From Methanomicrobiales archaeon (lineage in GTDB: Archaea > Halobacteriota > Methanomicrobia > Methanomicrobiales > Methanoculleaceae): 34,575 nucleotides of DNA. Position 1 is the stretch's first letter; every line of letters starts with the position of its first letter. A program made the position numbers and the translations under genes. Location: assembly GCA_012797575.1 (NCBI GenBank), contig JAAZOW010000067.1:1-34575 (forward strand), given 5' to 3'. The notes below the pieces were generated by a model. The model was given only the letters and a program-made list of their open reading frames with translations, did not search any database and had not been told where the DNA came from. This document shows, one piece after another, positions 32,347-34,575 of the stretch.

Positions 32347-34112
32347 CTTCGCCCCTCCCTTACGATCGCACCCGACGGGCATATGTCTGCACAGACGCCG
32401 CACCCAGCACAGAGGTCGGTTATCATCGCGACATCCCCGATAAATGCAATCGCCGGGCAGCCGAACGACCGGCAGACCCCGCAGCCTATGCACAGATCGG
32501 CGCGGACCTCGTAGGGTTTTCGCCGGATCCCGGCACGCCGTGCGGTGATGACGCAAGGCTGCTTTGCTATGATGACCCGGACGCCTCCGCGCTCCTTTGC
32601 CTGGCGGAACGTCTCAAGGAGGAGAGGGAGATCGTAGGGGTCGACGGTCTCGACCCAGGCGACCCCGCACGACCGGCAGATCGACTCAAGAGAGATTGGG
32701 GTGCTTTCCTCACCGGTCGCGGTCATTCCTGTGGTGGGGTTTGGCTGATGCCCTGTCATCGCGGTTATCCGGTTGTCCAGGATGACGACGACCATATCGG
32801 CACCGTTGTAGACGGCGTTCAAGAGTCCCGGGATTCCTGTGTGCAGGAACGTTGAGTCGCCGATGGTGCAGACAACCGGGCGCTCTTCACCGGATCGGGC
32901 GATACCGCTCCCGACAGTGATCGAAGCTCCCATACAGATGGTTGTATCGACCGCCCCAAGCTGGAGCCCAAGGGTGTAGCACCCGATGTCGCTTGGGAAT
33001 ATGCCGTCTCGAAAGACCCTCTTCATCGCGTAGAACGTCGACCGGTGCATGCACCCGGCACAGAGGATCGGCGGGCGGGGGGGCACCCCCTGGACCGGTG
33101 CGATCTCCGGGAAGGTCACCGTAGGGGTTATGCCGGCATCCTTCATGGCGGCGGCGACCGATGCCGGGGCGAGCTCTCCCTCATACGGCACCGTACCGGT
33201 CATCTTACCGAAGACCTCCGTCTTCGTCGCCACCCGGTGGACAGCCTCTTCGACGACCGGGGCGAGCTCCTCGATGACGAGGATCTTCTCATGCTGGTCG
33301 ACGAAGGCCTGGAGCCACTCCTCATCGATCGGGTAGGCACCGATGATCGCGAGCGAGACGTCCTCGGGGAGCACCTCCTGGACGTAGGCGGCGGCGACGC
33401 CACTCGTGATGACGGCAACCCTGCCCCGTATGGTGTGGCGGTTGTAGCCGAGTTCGACGAGTCGCTTCCTGATCATCGGTTGTTTCTCGTTCAGGGCCTT
33501 GTGGAGCAGGCGGGTATGTGCGGGGATGACCACGTACTGCTTCGGGTCGCGGTGGAAGGCTGCGGTTCGGTGATCGGTGCCGACCCGACCGGTATCGATA
33601 TCTCCTTTTGAGTGGCAGATGCGGGTCGTGGGCCGGAATATCACCGGCAGGCCGAGGTCCTCGGAGAGGGCGAAGGCATCCCGCATCATATCATGCGCTT
33701 CCTGGACCGACGTCGGATCCAGGCAGGGGAGCCGGGCGAAGTGCGCGTAGCGCCTGGTATCCTGCTCGTTCTGGGAGCTGTGTGCGTAAGGATCGTCTGC
33801 AGAGAGGATGACAAACCCTCCGGTAACACCGGTGTATGCGCTCGTCATCAGGGGATCGGCCGCCACGTTCAGGCCGACATGCTTCATGGTGCAGAGCGCG
33901 CGCAGACCACACCAGGCTGCGGCAAGTGCGTTTTCAAAAGCAACTTTCTCGTTCGTGGACCATTCCACGCTGAGAGAGCGCTCTTCCTGCACCCTGAGAA
34001 TGTCGATCACTTCTGAGGACGGTGTCCCGGGGTAGCCACTGGCAAAGTCGACGTTTGCCTCCAGGCATGCGTGCGCAATGCCTTCGTTCCCGAGTAGGTA
34101 TCGTACTGCCAT
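32343..34112 (-). CDS. iorA: Indolepyruvate:ferredoxin oxidoreductase, alpha subunit
   Basis: A 589-residue TPP enzyme. The N-terminal part contains pyruvate:ferredoxin oxidoreductase-type alpha domain sequence (VDFASGYPGTPSSEVID, FVILSADDPYAHSSQNEQD). The middle and C-terminal part has the TPP-binding SDIGCYTLG, CTIGDSTFLHTGIPG and VVILDNRITAMTG. Two 4Fe-4S motifs end the protein: CIGCGVCRSFGCP and CAGCGVCADICP. I used the ATG at 34112; a TTG at 34124 would add four residues. An inverted repeat lies 46-63 bases upstream of the ATG. It is coupled to iorB by ATGA. Confidence 0.95.
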   Translation of the reverse strand: MAVRYLLGNEGIAHACLEANVDFASGYPGTPSSEVIDILRVQEERSLSVEWSTNEKVAFENALAAAWCGLRALCTMKHVGLNVAADPLMTSAYTGVTGGFVILSADDPYAHSSQNEQDTRRYAHFARLPCLDPTSVQEAHDMMRDAFALSEDLGLPVIFRPTTRICHSKGDIDTGRVGTDHRTAAFHRDPKQYVVIPAHTRLLHKALNEKQPMIRKRLVELGYNRHTIRGRVAVITSGVAAAYVQEVLPEDVSLAIIGAYPIDEEWLQAFVDQHEKILVIEELAPVVEEAVHRVATKTEVFGKMTGTVPYEGELAPASVAAAMKDAGITPTVTFPEIAPVQGVPPRPPILCAGCMHRSTFYAMKRVFRDGIFPSDIGCYTLGLQLGAVDTTICMGASITVGSGIARSGEERPVVCTIGDSTFLHTGIPGLLNAVYNGADMVVVILDNRITAMTGHQPNPTTGMTATGEESTPISLESICRSCGVAWVETVDPYDLPLLLETFRQAKERGGVRVIIAKQPCVITARRAGIRRKPYEVRADLCIGCGVCRSFGCPAIAFIGDVAMITDLCAGCGVCADICPSGAIVREGRR

Positions 34113-34157
34113 TGTTCCACTCAACTGTACTTCTATTGCCGGTTTTCAAGATAGCGG

Positions 34158-34175
34158 TTTGGATATTGATCCAAA
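34158..34175. promoter_or_regulatory. Perfect inverted repeat upstream of iorA
   Basis: TTTGGAT and ATCCAAA are exact 7-base complements separated by ATTG. The element lies in the 108-base region between divergent iorA and tRNA-Ile, and its centre holds the minus-strand AATAT that could be the iorA TATA element. An operator for an aromatic-metabolism regulator is plausible. Confidence 0.5.
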
Positions 34176-34220
34176 ACAGTTAAGTCTCAGAGTATCCGAT
34201 ATAGTAAGGTAGTCCCTGTG

Positions 34221-34293
34221 GGGCCCGTAGCATAGCTGGTGGTGCACCCGGCTGATAACCGGGAGGTCGTGCGTTCGAATCGCATCGGGCCCA
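34221..34293 (+). tRNA. tRNA-Ile (anticodon GAU)
   Basis: A 73-base cloverleaf. The acceptor stem GGGCCCG pairs with CGGGCCC, with discriminator A. The D stem GCAU/GUGC, anticodon stem CCCGG/CCGGG with loop CUGAUAA, and T stem GUGCG/CGCAU with loop UUCGAAU all pair (a few G-U). The anticodon GAU reads AUC and AUU. CCA is not encoded, so it must be added by the CCA-adding enzyme. No intron. A GATATAGT element is about 21 bases upstream, and a seven-T run follows at 34313-34319. Confidence 0.97.
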
Positions 34294-34312
34294 CTGTTTC
34301 TCATTTAGAACG

Positions 34313-34319
34313 TTTTTTT
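34313..34319 (+). terminator. Oligo-T terminator of tRNA-Ile
   Basis: A run of seven T on the plus strand, 20 bases after the tRNA end. Archaeal RNA polymerase terminates at such T tracts without a hairpin. Confidence 0.6.
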
Positions 34320-34332
34320 AGAGCTTGTTTGT

Positions 34333-34373
34333 GCGGGTGGCTCTCCAGGTAGTACACTCAGGGGGCCACCCGC
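34333..34373. repeat. Inverted repeat between tRNA-Ile and the permease gene
   Basis: GCGGGTGGC (34333-34341) and GCCACCCGC (34365-34373) are exact 9-base complements around a 23-base loop. CCAGG inside the loop and CCTGG just after the right arm offer an alternative pairing. On the minus strand it is about 80 bases past the permease stop and could be its 3'-end structure. Confidence 0.45.
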
Positions 34374-34450
34374 CCTGGATTTCCCCCGGCCTGGCATTCC
34401 AGACCCGATCCTCAAAGAAGGGTGTGGTGTAAATGCACCCATCCACCACC

Positions 34451-34575
34451 TTATCCCTCAGGCCTCTGGCGATAGACGATGTGCTCAAGCACCAGGGCCG
34501 CCAGTATGCCCACCACGAAGCCATTCGTGATCAGGGGTCGGAGGGTCGCCGGGAACCCTGTGGCGACTGCATCGG
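34451..34575 (-). CDS. Nucleobase (uracil/xanthine) permease, C-terminal fragment cut by window edge
   Basis: The last 41 codons on the minus strand read on from outside the window and end in TAA (34451-34453). Residues FPATLRPLITNGFVVGIL followed by AALVLEHIVYRQRPEG look like the final membrane helix and tail of the NCS2 family (UraA, PbuX type), whose members end with LRPLLSNG-like sequence before the last helix. Most of the gene lies beyond the right edge, so the substrate cannot be judged. Confidence 0.65.
   Translation of the reverse strand, partial: DAVATGFPATLRPLITNGFVVGILAALVLEHIVYRQRPEG

Noticed and set aside
32347..32556. N-terminal extension of iorB
   Set aside because: It reads the ferredoxin end of iorA in another frame. 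The ATGA overlap at 32343-32346 is the natural start.
34318..34524. A 68-codon minus-strand frame near the right edge
   Set aside because: It overlaps the permease C-terminus in another frame and the hairpin region; the permease frame carries the recognisable ending.
1..34575. CRISPR arrays, insertion sequences, prophage or integrase genes
   Set aside because: No regularly spaced repeats, transposase motifs, integrase or tRNA-derived attachment repeat were seen. tRNA-Ile has no visible duplicated 3' end in the window.

Overview
The window looks like chromosomal DNA of a hydrogenotrophic/formatotrophic methanogen of the order Methanomicrobiales, most like Methanoculleus. This is inferred from gene content and base composition, not from a search. 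Supporting signs are high-GC coding DNA with AT-rich archaeal promoters, TATA boxes about 27-30 bases before several starts (leaderless mRNAs), a tRNA without encoded CCA, the Mre11-Rad50-NurA-HerA operon, SepCysS (tRNA-dependent cysteine synthesis), ThiI without a rhodanese domain, family-B DNA polymerase, a formate transporter and indolepyruvate:ferredoxin oxidoreductase. No CRISPR array, rRNA, insertion sequence or recognisable prophage was seen.

Layout. 1-3846: sugar-nucleotide and surface-polysaccharide genes (a nucleotide-sugar dehydrogenase cut by the left edge and a Gfo/Idh oxidoreductase on the minus strand, then a divergent flippase). 4007-5082: a coupled pair of archaeal genes of unknown function (DUF2150 family and a Cys-rich DUF5814-like protein). 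5197-8629: a sulfur-transfer neighbourhood, larE-thiI on the plus strand converging on SepCysS, which is coupled to a 60-residue protein. 8761-15693: the tightly overlapping end-resection operon mre11-rad50-nurA-herA. 15774-17162: a formate/nitrite transporter followed by a membrane OB-fold protein. 17163-17950: an unexplained interval. 17951-21988: an XPD-like helicase, ogt, a ketopantoate reductase and mobA in one direction. 22123-23379: an exported beta-propeller protein. 23432-25076: pyrD-pyrK. 25279-28573: a malate dehydrogenase overlapping DNA polymerase B. 28601-34112: an unknown small protein, a bactofilin-like membrane protein, an Rsm22-like methyltransferase with a candidate 37-residue leader gene, and iorA-iorB. 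34221-34293: tRNA-Ile(GAU). The right edge cuts the 3' end of a nucleobase permease.

Most genes belong to known housekeeping families. The less explained material is the small coupled proteins (60 and 37 residues), the DUF2150/DUF5814-like pair, the 143-residue protein after polB, the perfect inverted repeats over promoters (8645-8660, 34158-34175), the strong hairpins between convergent genes (7199-7237, 30180-30207), and the 17163-17950 gap. I did not find a clearly new defence or mobile system. Starts were chosen from Shine-Dalgarno matches (GGAGG/GGTGAT), overlaps or TATA spacing, and several differ from the longest possible reading frame.
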